From IMG/VR virus record IMGVR_UViG_3300030107_000058, positions 1 to 28,685 of that record: DNA of 28,685 bases, one strand, 5' to 3'. This document shows positions 21,492 through 28,650 of the stretch, in pieces (position 1 is the first letter of the stretch; each line of letters opens with the position of its first letter). This DNA comes from a virus. The notes under the pieces were generated by a model. The model saw nothing but the letters and a program-made list of their open reading frames with translations, ran no database searches and had not been told where the DNA came from. Made by a program: the position numbers and the translations under genes.

Positions 21492-22385
21492 TGCCTCCAT
21501 AGCCTCATCCTTTTTAGGATTATTGACTTCTGTATACCAAACCCACTTAGGATTCTTACCTTTTGATTGTTGCTGAGGTAATAATTGTAATTTATCTTTA
21601 CCCCAACAAGGTAATTTGTATGGGCAATAAGAACATACAAAACCTAAAACCCTGTTACCAGTAGGTTTACTTCTAAAAGTTTCCGCAACATCATCATAAC
21701 ATTTCTTAAAAGGTTTATTTTCTTTTAATGCTTTATAATTTTTTTTAGCAGATGTTAAAGCTGCTTTCTTATGTTGCTCTACAGATGCAGGTGTTTCACA
21801 AACTGTCCATTCACCTGTAGATTTATTTATAGCTATCCAACCGCCAAAATCTTTTTGTTGGCTTTCTCCATATAAAAAACCCTGTGACGCATAGCCAAAT
21901 GAATCTTCTCTAATAACTTCTTCAAATCCACCTGCCTCTCCAAACTTTTTTTCAAATGAATATGGTGATGCACTTTTAATATCCCAAACTTTTCCATCAA
22001 TCTCAACGTCTTGTCTACCTTCAATTTTATCTCCATTAAATTTATAAATTACTTTTTTTTGTTCATTCTTTATATCAACACCTGCAGATTTCATAATCAA
22101 TATAGCTAATGCTTCTATTATATCACCAAATGTATTTCTCATTTTAACATTATAAGGTTGCCCTTCACCCTTTATACCTTTAGCCTCCATCTGTAATTGG
22201 CAAAGAGGTCTACCTATATTAGACATTCTAGGTTCAAACTTATCCCGTCTTTCATCTTCAAATTGTTTTAGTAAGGCACTTTTACATGCCTCACCAAACT
22301 CTTGAACCAACTTACTATCTAGCTTTACAGGAGACTTAGATACAGTGTCAAGATATCGTTGAACTTTTAGTAGTATATTATTCAT
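21483..22385 (-). CDS. PD-(D/E)XK nuclease with Cas4-like cysteines
   Basis: The 300-residue protein carries the RecB/Cas4-type exonuclease signature: GDIIEALA (Glu91), EGRQDVEI (Asp126), WDIKSASP (Asp135-x-Lys137) and QGFLYG (Gln168, Tyr172). One Cys lies before the core (RPLCQLQ, Cys62) and three after it (CSYCPYKLPCW: Cys251, Cys254, Cys260), the same 1+3 arrangement that binds a 4Fe-4S cluster in Cas4 and AddB. It would trim DNA ends for replication or recombination, or degrade host DNA. It follows the putative ssDNA-binding gene with a TAATG overlap, suggesting they work together. Confidence 0.85.
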   Translation of the reverse strand: MNNILLKVQRYLDTVSKSPVKLDSKLVQEFGEACKSALLKQFEDERRDKFEPRMSNIGRPLCQLQMEAKGIKGEGQPYNVKMRNTFGDIIEALAILIMKSAGVDIKNEQKKVIYKFNGDKIEGRQDVEIDGKVWDIKSASPYSFEKKFGEAGGFEEVIREDSFGYASQGFLYGESQQKDFGGWIAINKSTGEWTVCETPASVEQHKKAALTSAKKNYKALKENKPFKKCYDDVAETFRSKPTGNRVLGFVCSYCPYKLPCWGKDKLQLLPQQQSKGKNPKWVWYTEVNNPKKDEAMEAGG

Positions 22386-23245
22386 TATGTAGATAATATT
22401 TTCTCTGGTGCAGTATCATTAACTTCCTCAACTACCTCTGCATCAATTTTATCTTTACCATTTAACTTACTACTTTTAGCTTTGTTATATGCAGCTATTA
22501 CTTCATCGTTTTCCTCGTTTATAGAGTCTTGAAATACTTTTAAAGTTTCCATATCCATATCAGATAACTGTAAGTTTTCCTCTGCATTAACCTGTATTTC
22601 TGGTACATAAAATACATTACCGCCTTTTTTCTGTCGCTTAGTGTTTAATGTAAAAGTACAATTAAACATAAGTTTCTTTCTTTTTTTCAACTGATCAAGT
22701 GCCGCACTTACAGGGGAGAAAGCAGTACCAGTTACTCTATAGAGTATAGGTAGATTTTCTACATTGTGTGCATTACCTTGCGCAGTTTTACCATTATTAA
22801 ATGATAGCAAACCATAAACAAGTTTGTAACATCTAATAGTTCTCTGCCTCTCTAACTCCTCTGGAGTCAGTGTTGATCTATCTTTAAAAGGGATCTTACC
22901 ACATCTTGTACCACCGAGTATATCTATGGCTTCTTCTTTCCAACTTTTAAATATAATAGATCTATTTACATACTCACCTTTGTCCGCATCATAGTGCATG
23001 TATTGCATCGCACTTATGAAAGGTCTAAATGTAACTGGTTTACCAAAAACATTTTGACCAACATTCTGATCGTATGTATAGAAGTGACCTACAGGTAATT
23101 GATTACCATCGTCATCTTCTGGTGTGCGATTGATCGCTAACCTAGGTATATTTGTACCCATGTTAGATCCATCGTCTTGTCCGATGACTTGCATTATCTG
23201 CTCATCAGACATTCCTTTTATGTTTACTAAGTTATTATCAGACAT
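22385..23245 (-). CDS. Putative single-stranded-DNA-binding / recombination protein
   Basis: This 286-residue protein is of a type I know from marine phages: IPRLAINRTPEDDDGNQLPV, GHFYTYD, VTFRPFISAMQYMHYD, VNRSIIFKSWKEEAI, GGTRCGKIPF and IRCYKLVYGLLSF. The core (about 30-215) is rich in beta and aromatic residues, and the C-terminus (about 230-286) is acidic with a DAEVVEEVND tail, as in T7 gp2.5-type ssDNA-binding proteins. It lies directly before an exonuclease, the usual pairing for recombination. The start follows AGGAGG and a possible promoter. The binding function is inferred; no fold match was tested. Confidence 0.55.
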   Translation of the reverse strand: MSDNNLVNIKGMSDEQIMQVIGQDDGSNMGTNIPRLAINRTPEDDDGNQLPVGHFYTYDQNVGQNVFGKPVTFRPFISAMQYMHYDADKGEYVNRSIIFKSWKEEAIDILGGTRCGKIPFKDRSTLTPEELERQRTIRCYKLVYGLLSFNNGKTAQGNAHNVENLPILYRVTGTAFSPVSAALDQLKKRKKLMFNCTFTLNTKRQKKGGNVFYVPEIQVNAEENLQLSDMDMETLKVFQDSINEENDEVIAAYNKAKSSKLNGKDKIDAEVVEEVNDTAPEKILST

Positions 23246-23267
23246 ATTGTCCTCCTATTTTATTTTT

Positions 23268-23297
23268 ATTGTATATCATATTTTGAAAAAAAATCAA
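23268..23297 (-). promoter_or_regulatory. Possible sigma-70-type promoter
   Basis: On the minus strand TTGATT (23297-23292) and TACAAT (23273-23268) are 18 bases apart, in an AT-rich gap upstream of the ssDNA-binding candidate and its AGGAGG site. The -10 has 5 of 6 consensus bases, the -35 has 4. AT-richness makes chance matches likely. Confidence 0.35.
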
Positions 23298-23389
23298 TAA
23301 AAAAATAAACTTAATGTCAAATATATCATTAAAAATATAACGCATAATGTCGCACACCCACATAGGTATGTAAATAATTTAGCTAACAT
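23294..23389 (-). CDS. 31-residue membrane peptide
   Basis: The product begins MLAKLFTYLCGCATLCVIFL and ends LSLFFY: a single membrane helix with three Cys in its first half (CGCATLC) and one Lys before it. An AGGAG ribosome site is 8 bases before the start, inside the end of the previous gene, which it overlaps by 7 bases. It would sit in the host inner membrane. No family is recognised. The rest of the gap to 23245 holds only the promoter candidate and a ribosome site. Confidence 0.55.
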   Translation of the reverse strand: MLAKLFTYLCGCATLCVIFLMIYLTLSLFFY

Positions 23390-23601
23390 ATTCTAGTTTC
23401 TCCTTTTACTATTTTTATTTCTAAACCATCTGTCTCAGCAAAGTATTTCCACTCTGAAAAGAACTCATGATTATTGTCGATGTATAGTGTAGTTGGATCT
23501 ATCATACATCTATCTTTTAGATCTTTATACTCTAAGTATGCAGAATATTCTTCATCAGAATAATCATCAAGAGTATCTAGTGCATCTATTTCTTGGCTCA
23601 T
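23383..23601 (-). CDS. Acidic hypothetical protein (72 residues)
   Basis: A strongly acidic small protein beginning MSQEIDALDTLDDYSDEEYS, then LEYKDLKDRCM and a beta-like C-terminal half (TTLYIDNNHEFFSEWKYFAE, LEIKIVKGE). The acidic, Tyr-rich start could mimic DNA or bind a basic partner, but nothing specific is recognised. It starts in an ATGA overlap with the previous gene. Confidence 0.6.
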   Translation of the reverse strand: MSQEIDALDTLDDYSDEEYSAYLEYKDLKDRCMIDPTTLYIDNNHEFFSEWKYFAETDGLEIKIVKGETRIC

Positions 23602-23873
23602 TTTCCTATCATCTCCCTTAGTTCTTTTTTAATTAGATCAACTTCATCTAATTTGTGTTTATTAATAAACTCTGTCTGTTCTTGCCAAAAAGTGTGAAGA
23701 CCAAGTTTATCTAGTGCCCTACTATAAGACATACCAAGAGTAAGTCCATGTGGTGTATCATATTTTTTTAAAAATATATCAGATACATCTTGTTTGTTAT
23801 CTTTGTAAGCACTATAACCAGCAGATAAAACAACTGCTAGTGCTTTTTTTTCGTGTTTAGTTAGTTTAGTCAT
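23598..23873 (-). CDS. Hypothetical protein (91 residues)
   Basis: A helical, charged protein beginning MTKLTKHEKKALAVVLSAGY and ending KKELREMIGK, with YDTPHGLTLGMSYSRALDKL in the centre. The AAGGAGG ribosome site lies within the last codons of the polymerase gene, which it overlaps by 8 bases, so it is made together with the polymerase. No motif is recognised. Confidence 0.6.
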   Translation of the reverse strand: MTKLTKHEKKALAVVLSAGYSAYKDNKQDVSDIFLKKYDTPHGLTLGMSYSRALDKLGLHTFWQEQTEFINKHKLDEVDLIKKELREMIGK

Positions 23874-25950
23874 TATAGACCTCCTTCATATTTAACCAAT
23901 CATAACCGATTTTAAGGTCAGTGTCAAGCGGAACATTAAAATCTATATTATAATATTTTTTAAGTGCAGGTATTACATCTGCAGTGCCCTGTTTAAATAT
24001 TTTACTCATCACATCTTCTTCTCCAGGATAAACATCAGCAACTATTGAATCGTGAACTGTGTTTACAAGTAAACTTTTTACCTTCTTATCTTTCATAAGA
24101 TTATAAATATTAATACAAGCAAGTGGTACAATATCAGCTGTAGCAAAACCTTGCACAGGATAATTTTTTATTTGTGTGCCATATGTAGATCCACCCCAAG
24201 GTGTTCTTTCTGCATATGGAAAAGCATATTGTCTACCAGTTGGTAAACTTATCTGTTTAAATCTTATTGCTTCTGATTGCAGTTTCTCATGCCAAGTTTT
24301 TATATCCTTATACTTTTCTAAAAATTTAGAGTAATATCTTTTCTCATCTTCCGTACCAGTTACACCACCATACAAAGGTTTAAATGTATGTGCCTTTGCA
24401 TCTTGCCTTGATACACCTATAATATCTGCAGTGTATTGGTGTACATCTATTTTATTTTTTATATCTTCCATACCTTGTTTATCTTGTGCTAGATAAACTG
24501 CTGTTCTAAATTCTAACTGTGCAAAGTCTATCTCAAGTATACTACCTTTGTCAAATCTAGATGTAACAACCTTACGAATAGGAAATGTTTTACCTCTAGG
24601 CTGATTCTGAAAGTTAGGATCTCTACTAGATAATCTACCTGTAGCCGTAACTCCCTGCATAAACTTAGGATGTAAGAAACCTTTCTCATTAGTAAAATTT
24701 TTTAATCCATCAACAAAAGTATTTAAATAAGTATCAACTGCATTATGCCTAACTATTGCATCTATAAATTCTTTAAACTCTCCCTCAGCTTCTGATGCTA
24801 TCTTGCTCAAAGTAATCTTATCAGTTCTAAATCCAGACTCTGCTACATCATACACACTTCTAGGTCTCTGTCTAAAACCTGCATACTTTGCCATCTCCGT
24901 ATATACATATCCATCACCATCACAATCACAACACTTAGTATAATTTTTATATGGGCTACCATCTTTCTTTATTCTTTTTATTACACCCTTACCTTTACAA
25001 GTAACACACTGTTGTGCAATTGTTTTATAAATCTTTTCTACATTATTATCTACTAGGTTTCTAAACTGAACTCTAGAATAGTTAGGTCTTCTCTTATTCT
25101 TACCTGTGCTTTTATCAATACCAATATTAAATATCTTACACCACTCTTTCTTATCTTTAGGTCTAACAGAATAAATTAACCAAGATAATTGTTCTGGACT
25201 AGATAAATTAATCTTAGTATCTCCCATCTGTTTATATACTATTCTATCTATCTTCTGTTTTAGATATGCAAACTCTGCTCTGTATTCTCTCTCAACATTA
25301 TTTAGATCTTCTAAATTTATATTGATACCATTTCTTTCCATATCACATAGAACAACAAGAAACTCATTCATCATCTTAGCTGTCATTAACATATCTTTAT
25401 TCTTATCCAATCTAAAGTCTGCCATCTGAGAATCAAATAATTTTCTAGTTATCTGAACATCTATCTTACCATACTCCTCTACAACATGTGCAGGAATATT
25501 CTCGAATGATATACCTCTATCCATATATTCTTTTATACTACTATCCTTAGATCCTATCTTTCTTCTACGACAGGACATCTCTAGTGTTAGACTTTTTCTT
25601 ATACCTCTATTAAGTATATACTCACCCAACATGGTATCATAAACTCTACCATTATATTTAAATCCAGCTTCTAATAACCACATCAAATCAAATTTAATAT
25701 TATGTCCAACTAATAAAGTTGTCATATCTAGATACTTCTGTATCTCATGAAAACAACCCTTATCTATTCTCTCACTATGATTAGTAAAAAAATATTCTAA
25801 TTTTTCTTGTGATCCAAATCTAGTATGAGTTGGAACATCTGCATGTAATCCTACACTAACTAGTATGTTATTCTCATGAAAAGGTGATGGATCATAGCCA
25901 CCATTCTCGTTTCTTTGCCATGATGTCTCTACGTCTACTGTTGTTATCAT
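23866..25950 (-). CDS. Family A DNA polymerase with 3'-5' exonuclease
   Basis: This replicative polymerase of 694 residues has a proofreading domain (TTVDVETS, Asp6/Glu8; VGHNIKFDL, Asn84/Asp88; YGKIDVQ, Tyr160/Asp164) and a polymerase domain with motif A (LEIDFAQLEFR, Asp475), motif B (RQDAKAHTFKPLYGG: Arg515, Lys519, Phe523, Tyr527) and motif C (VHDS, Asp634). Between them CVTCKGKG (315-322) and CCDCDGDG (340-347) form a DnaJ-like four-Cys zinc module. The Escherichia coli position-762 equivalent is Phe523. There is no 5'-3' exonuclease domain, as in T7. It starts in an ATGA overlap with the helicase gene. Confidence 0.95.
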   Translation of the reverse strand: MITTVDVETSWQRNENGGYDPSPFHENNILVSVGLHADVPTHTRFGSQEKLEYFFTNHSERIDKGCFHEIQKYLDMTTLLVGHNIKFDLMWLLEAGFKYNGRVYDTMLGEYILNRGIRKSLTLEMSCRRRKIGSKDSSIKEYMDRGISFENIPAHVVEEYGKIDVQITRKLFDSQMADFRLDKNKDMLMTAKMMNEFLVVLCDMERNGININLEDLNNVEREYRAEFAYLKQKIDRIVYKQMGDTKINLSSPEQLSWLIYSVRPKDKKEWCKIFNIGIDKSTGKNKRRPNYSRVQFRNLVDNNVEKIYKTIAQQCVTCKGKGVIKRIKKDGSPYKNYTKCCDCDGDGYVYTEMAKYAGFRQRPRSVYDVAESGFRTDKITLSKIASEAEGEFKEFIDAIVRHNAVDTYLNTFVDGLKNFTNEKGFLHPKFMQGVTATGRLSSRDPNFQNQPRGKTFPIRKVVTSRFDKGSILEIDFAQLEFRTAVYLAQDKQGMEDIKNKIDVHQYTADIIGVSRQDAKAHTFKPLYGGVTGTEDEKRYYSKFLEKYKDIKTWHEKLQSEAIRFKQISLPTGRQYAFPYAERTPWGGSTYGTQIKNYPVQGFATADIVPLACINIYNLMKDKKVKSLLVNTVHDSIVADVYPGEEDVMSKIFKQGTADVIPALKKYYNIDFNVPLDTDLKIGYDWLNMKEVYND

Positions 25951-27161
25951 ACTTCGTACCTACTTATACTTCTTCTAATTGTACATACAGGTTCTCCATG
26001 ATAGCCATTTATTTTATTCTTACTAATACATAATGTTCTTATTTTATTCTCTGCATCTGTATTTGCATTTCTACCTATACCAATAATAAGATCAGCCTCA
26101 GCTGCCTTTCCTGTTTTAGAGTTTTCCATCTGATCAAATGATATACTATTTCTATTGTGTGCATCAGCTGATGCCTGTGATATTGCAATCACTGCACAGT
26201 TTCTACGTTTAGCTATCTCTCTAACACTTGTATATATCTGTCTTAGTTTCTCATCTGTTCTTGCATAAGTACCTTTAACATTAATCTTATCTAACTGATC
26301 TATAACAATTATATCTGGTTTGTTCTTCTCACAGTGTGCATCTATATCATCCATAGACCAATCAACTGTATCAAACATAAATAGATTATCTTTTATACCA
26401 CTCCATTTTATCTGTGCAGATGATTTATTTTCTAATATCTCATCCCTAGTCATACCTGTGTAAGCTGATATTGCTCTTATCTGAGTTCTTATTGCAGGTT
26501 CTTCATTAATAAACGCATGTACCTTTGCACCCTGTGCACAAAATCCATCTGGTGCTGCACATAAACTAACCCAGAAAGCTGTCTTACCTGTCTCTGGTCT
26601 AGCAAATGCTATCATAAGATTACCACCGCCAATACCACCAACATTAGTTTTTAATACTGGTATATTAAATTTCCATCTAGTTGTAACATTTAAAAGATCT
26701 ATTACTTCAGATATCTCTTTCGTAACTGCTGGTGCTTTATCCTCTGTGATACTAGTCTTGTGTTTATCAATCATGCTAACTATTTCTGCAAAGTTAGCTT
26801 CCTTACCATTAAATATTTCTGTTGCCTCTATACCTATTCTTTGTGCTAGATCTCTGTCAGATAATATTCTTAATATATCTTTAGCTACTTCTTTATTAGG
26901 CTCTTGAACTTCTTTTATATCTTCTACTAATTCACTAAACTTTTCTTTCGCAGCACGTGTAAGTGCGGGATTAAATCTAACGGTATGCAAAGAGTAAAGA
27001 TCATCAACTTTTATATCATCATCATATTCCTCGTGTGCTTTCTGAACTGTCTCATACAAAGAATTAATATCACCACCAAAAACTGTGGGAGATAATATAC
27101 TTTTATTCTGTGTATAAAAATTTTTATTAAGCATAAGCCTAATCATTTGTTTCTCAATCAT
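25947..27161 (-). CDS. DnaB-type replicative helicase
   Basis: The 404-residue protein has a helical N-terminal part (about 1-140) like DnaB's and a RecA-like motor: Walker A ARPETGKT (187-194), Walker B PDIIVIDQLDK with Asp288, and the sensor motif VIAISQAS (Gln329). FINEEPAIRTQIRA (about 218-230) matches the H1a region, and the end SISRYEV follows the last strand. It would unwind the fork ahead of the polymerase. Primase is a separate gene, unlike T7 gp4. It overlaps the Trp-rich mini-gene upstream by 8 bases and the polymerase downstream by 4. Confidence 0.9.
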   Translation of the reverse strand: MIEKQMIRLMLNKNFYTQNKSILSPTVFGGDINSLYETVQKAHEEYDDDIKVDDLYSLHTVRFNPALTRAAKEKFSELVEDIKEVQEPNKEVAKDILRILSDRDLAQRIGIEATEIFNGKEANFAEIVSMIDKHKTSITEDKAPAVTKEISEVIDLLNVTTRWKFNIPVLKTNVGGIGGGNLMIAFARPETGKTAFWVSLCAAPDGFCAQGAKVHAFINEEPAIRTQIRAISAYTGMTRDEILENKSSAQIKWSGIKDNLFMFDTVDWSMDDIDAHCEKNKPDIIVIDQLDKINVKGTYARTDEKLRQIYTSVREIAKRRNCAVIAISQASADAHNRNSISFDQMENSKTGKAAEADLIIGIGRNANTDAENKIRTLCISKNKINGYHGEPVCTIRRSISRYEV

Positions 27162-27306
27162 TTTTTAATTCCTTTAATAAAATTTGATCTATTGTCTCAG
27201 CTATAGATTGGTCTCTTTGGTTCCAAGTAGATTTATTTGACTCCCATATATCCCACTTCCACTCACGCCATTTATCTAATATTTCTTCTTTCATCTTATC
27301 ATTCAT
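27154..27306 (-). CDS. 50-residue Trp-rich protein between primase and helicase
   Basis: The product begins MNDKMKEEILDKWREWKWDI and continues WESNKSTWNQRDQS, ending LLKELKND. Five Trp occur within 16 residues (13, 16, 18, 21, 28). It would be a helical, roughly neutral to acidic mini-protein. It overlaps the primase stop by 8 bases and the helicase start by 8 bases, so it is locked into the replication operon. No family is known to me; a linker between primase and helicase or a host-factor binder is possible. Confidence 0.65.
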   Translation of the reverse strand: MNDKMKEEILDKWREWKWDIWESNKSTWNQRDQSIAETIDQILLKELKND

Positions 27307-28093
27307 AGAACATACTCCTTATTTGATTTGTGTTATAGTATTTTAAGTCATCCTCTAATGGTTTAACTATTACATTGTCGAAACCAGATGATCTTAAATC
27401 TTTTGCCATATCGTATGATTTAGATGTTGCATCCCTATCTAAACATACATATAAATTTTTATAAGGTCTTAGATGTTCGAGGTGTGATGATTTTAAACTA
27501 GTGCCCATTATTGCAACACCAGTTAATACATTAGATACTGCACATGCCGATGGGCAATCCTCAACAATAACAACATCTTCACAATCACCACATTTAAATG
27601 GAACATCTTTGCTACCATACATAAACCATTTTGGAAACTCATTTTTATTTAGTGCTCTACCTACCGCACCAACTACCTTATGATTTAATCTATTCTTAAC
27701 TAGGAATACAACTCTATCTTGTCTTACATCATATTTAAAATCTGCTCTGCCCCAAGACCAAGACTCCCAACAATTATTTTTATTTAACCAGTGCATAGCT
27801 TTATCATTAGAATATATTGATTGAAAACTATCTGGTATTGTAAAGTCTTTATCCTCTACATGTAAATCTCTATTACCAAAAAAAACTTTCTCTACATAAT
27901 TCATATCTTTATCTCCTATACTTTTACCCCTTGCTTTACATGTTGCATGAAAACAAAACCAATATAACTTACTATCTGTAGTATCTATTGATAATGTATT
28001 TTTATTTTTACAGAATGGGCAATCCATCCTTGTCTGTATATCTTTTGAAAGTGATAAACCTTTTATAACTTGTAGCTGTTGTTTATAATTCAA
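27299..28093 (-). CDS. DNA primase (T7 gp4 primase-like)
   Basis: The 264-residue enzyme would make RNA primers for lagging-strand synthesis. It has an N-terminal zinc ribbon (MDCPFCKNKNTLS, Cys25/Cys28; WFCFHATCKARG, Cys47/Cys52) and a TOPRIM catalytic core with VVIVEDCPSA (Glu182 region) and YVCLDRDAT (DRD, about 220-222). This is the primase half of T7 gp4 without the helicase. Translation starts at TTG 28093: there is no nearer ATG, GAGGA lies 8 bases upstream, and the TTG overlaps the previous stop (TTGA). Confidence 0.88.
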   Translation of the reverse strand: MNYKQQLQVIKGLSLSKDIQTRMDCPFCKNKNTLSIDTTDSKLYWFCFHATCKARGKSIGDKDMNYVEKVFFGNRDLHVEDKDFTIPDSFQSIYSNDKAMHWLNKNNCWESWSWGRADFKYDVRQDRVVFLVKNRLNHKVVGAVGRALNKNEFPKWFMYGSKDVPFKCGDCEDVVIVEDCPSACAVSNVLTGVAIMGTSLKSSHLEHLRPYKNLYVCLDRDATSKSYDMAKDLRSSGFDNVIVKPLEDDLKYYNTNQIRSMFYE

Positions 28094-28287
28094 TAACTTA
28101 ATTCCTCGTATGTTAAGAAATATCTATCTGTAGCGTAGAAATCATTCTTCTCAATCTTCATAAGATTGTGATCTAAATATTCTGCTGTCTTAATCTCTAC
28201 CTGCTCTGTGGTTGGATCTACATCAAATGGTATTATCGCTACTGCCTCTATTCCTAGTCCTGCTATTCTTATTTTGTATTTTTTCAT
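28090..28287 (-). CDS. Hypothetical protein (65 residues)
   Basis: I start at ATG 28287, which has AGGAA 9 bases upstream, not at the in-frame GTG 28305. The protein begins MKKYKIRIAGLGIEAVAIIP and contains VEIKTAEYLDHNLMKIEKND, ending TYEELSY. The beta-strand/helix order suggests a small folded domain. It precedes the primase with a TTGA overlap. No family is recognised. Confidence 0.65.
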   Translation of the reverse strand: MKKYKIRIAGLGIEAVAIIPFDVDPTTEQVEIKTAEYLDHNLMKIEKNDFYATDRYFLTYEELSY

Positions 28288-28399
28288 TTGTATTTTCCTT
28301 ATCACACTTTTTACTATTTGTCAAATCATTTTTCACGAAATGTAATCTATAACCTTTTTCTTTTAGTTCTTTGATTCTTTTAGGTGTCCAATAATACAT
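28223..28399 (-). CDS. Possible small protein overlapping the next gene
   Basis: An ATG at 28399, 4 bases after the previous stop, opens a 58-codon frame beginning MYYWTPKRIKELKEKGYRLH, which looks coding. The last third (ENTNEKIQNKNSRTRN) is low in complexity and overlaps the start of the 28287 gene by 65 bases in another frame, so the end may not be conserved. The ribosome site is weak. If not a gene, the 28288-28403 gap has no other content I can name. Confidence 0.4.
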   Translation of the reverse strand: MYYWTPKRIKELKEKGYRLHFVKNDLTNSKKCDKENTNEKIQNKNSRTRNRGSSDNTI

Positions 28400-28403
28400 T
28401 ATA

Positions 28404-28640
28404 TTATAATTTACCTTTTCTCTCTTTTCTAGTTAAGTATGGTAGTTGAACTACTTTTTTACTTTCATTTCCTTTTTTACTTGTCCAATATATTACTGCA
28501 AAAAGACAAAATTCTGTTGGTTTAGAATATTTTATCAACGCTTTTTTTAAACTTCTTGCCTCTATTATTTTAGGTTCTGCCATTCTTTGTACTATACCTT
28601 GTGGTGTTCTACCCATAGGTATAAATGTATATTCTCTCAT
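28404..28640 (-). CDS. Hypothetical protein (78 residues)
   Basis: I start at ATG 28640, which follows AGGAG with 5 bases between, rather than at the in-frame GTG 28673. The protein begins MREYTFIPMGRTPQGIVQRM and contains EARSLKKALIKYSKPTEFCL and FAVIYWTSKKG, with a basic end (RKERKGKL). It is probably a small alpha/beta protein. Sequence upstream to the right edge (28651-28685) holds a possible end of another leftward gene, too short to judge. Confidence 0.6.
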   Translation of the reverse strand: MREYTFIPMGRTPQGIVQRMAEPKIIEARSLKKALIKYSKPTEFCLFAVIYWTSKKGNESKKVVQLPYLTRKERKGKL

Positions 28641-28645
28641 TATTA

Positions 28646-28650
28646 CTCCT
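28646..28650 (-). promoter_or_regulatory. Ribosome site deciding the 28640 start
   Basis: AGGAG on the minus strand, 5 bases before the ATG at 28640. The longer frame from GTG 28673 lacks such a site and would encode a hydrophobic stretch not needed for the fold. Confidence 0.55.

Noticed and set aside
21431-21640. 69-codon leftward frame inside the end of the nuclease gene
   Set aside because: It overlaps the conserved CSYCPYKLPC segment in another frame and the start of the 58-residue gene; no motif.
21483-22385. Nuclease as part of a CRISPR system because of its Cas4-like cysteines
   Set aside because: No Cas1, Cas2 or repeats are present; its operon is replication and recombination.
28296-28324. 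TTGACA box at 28324-28319 (minus) as a promoter for the primase group
   Set aside because: No good -10 hexamer is found 15-18 bases downstream (TAAGGA, ATAAGG or GATAAG), and the region may be coding.
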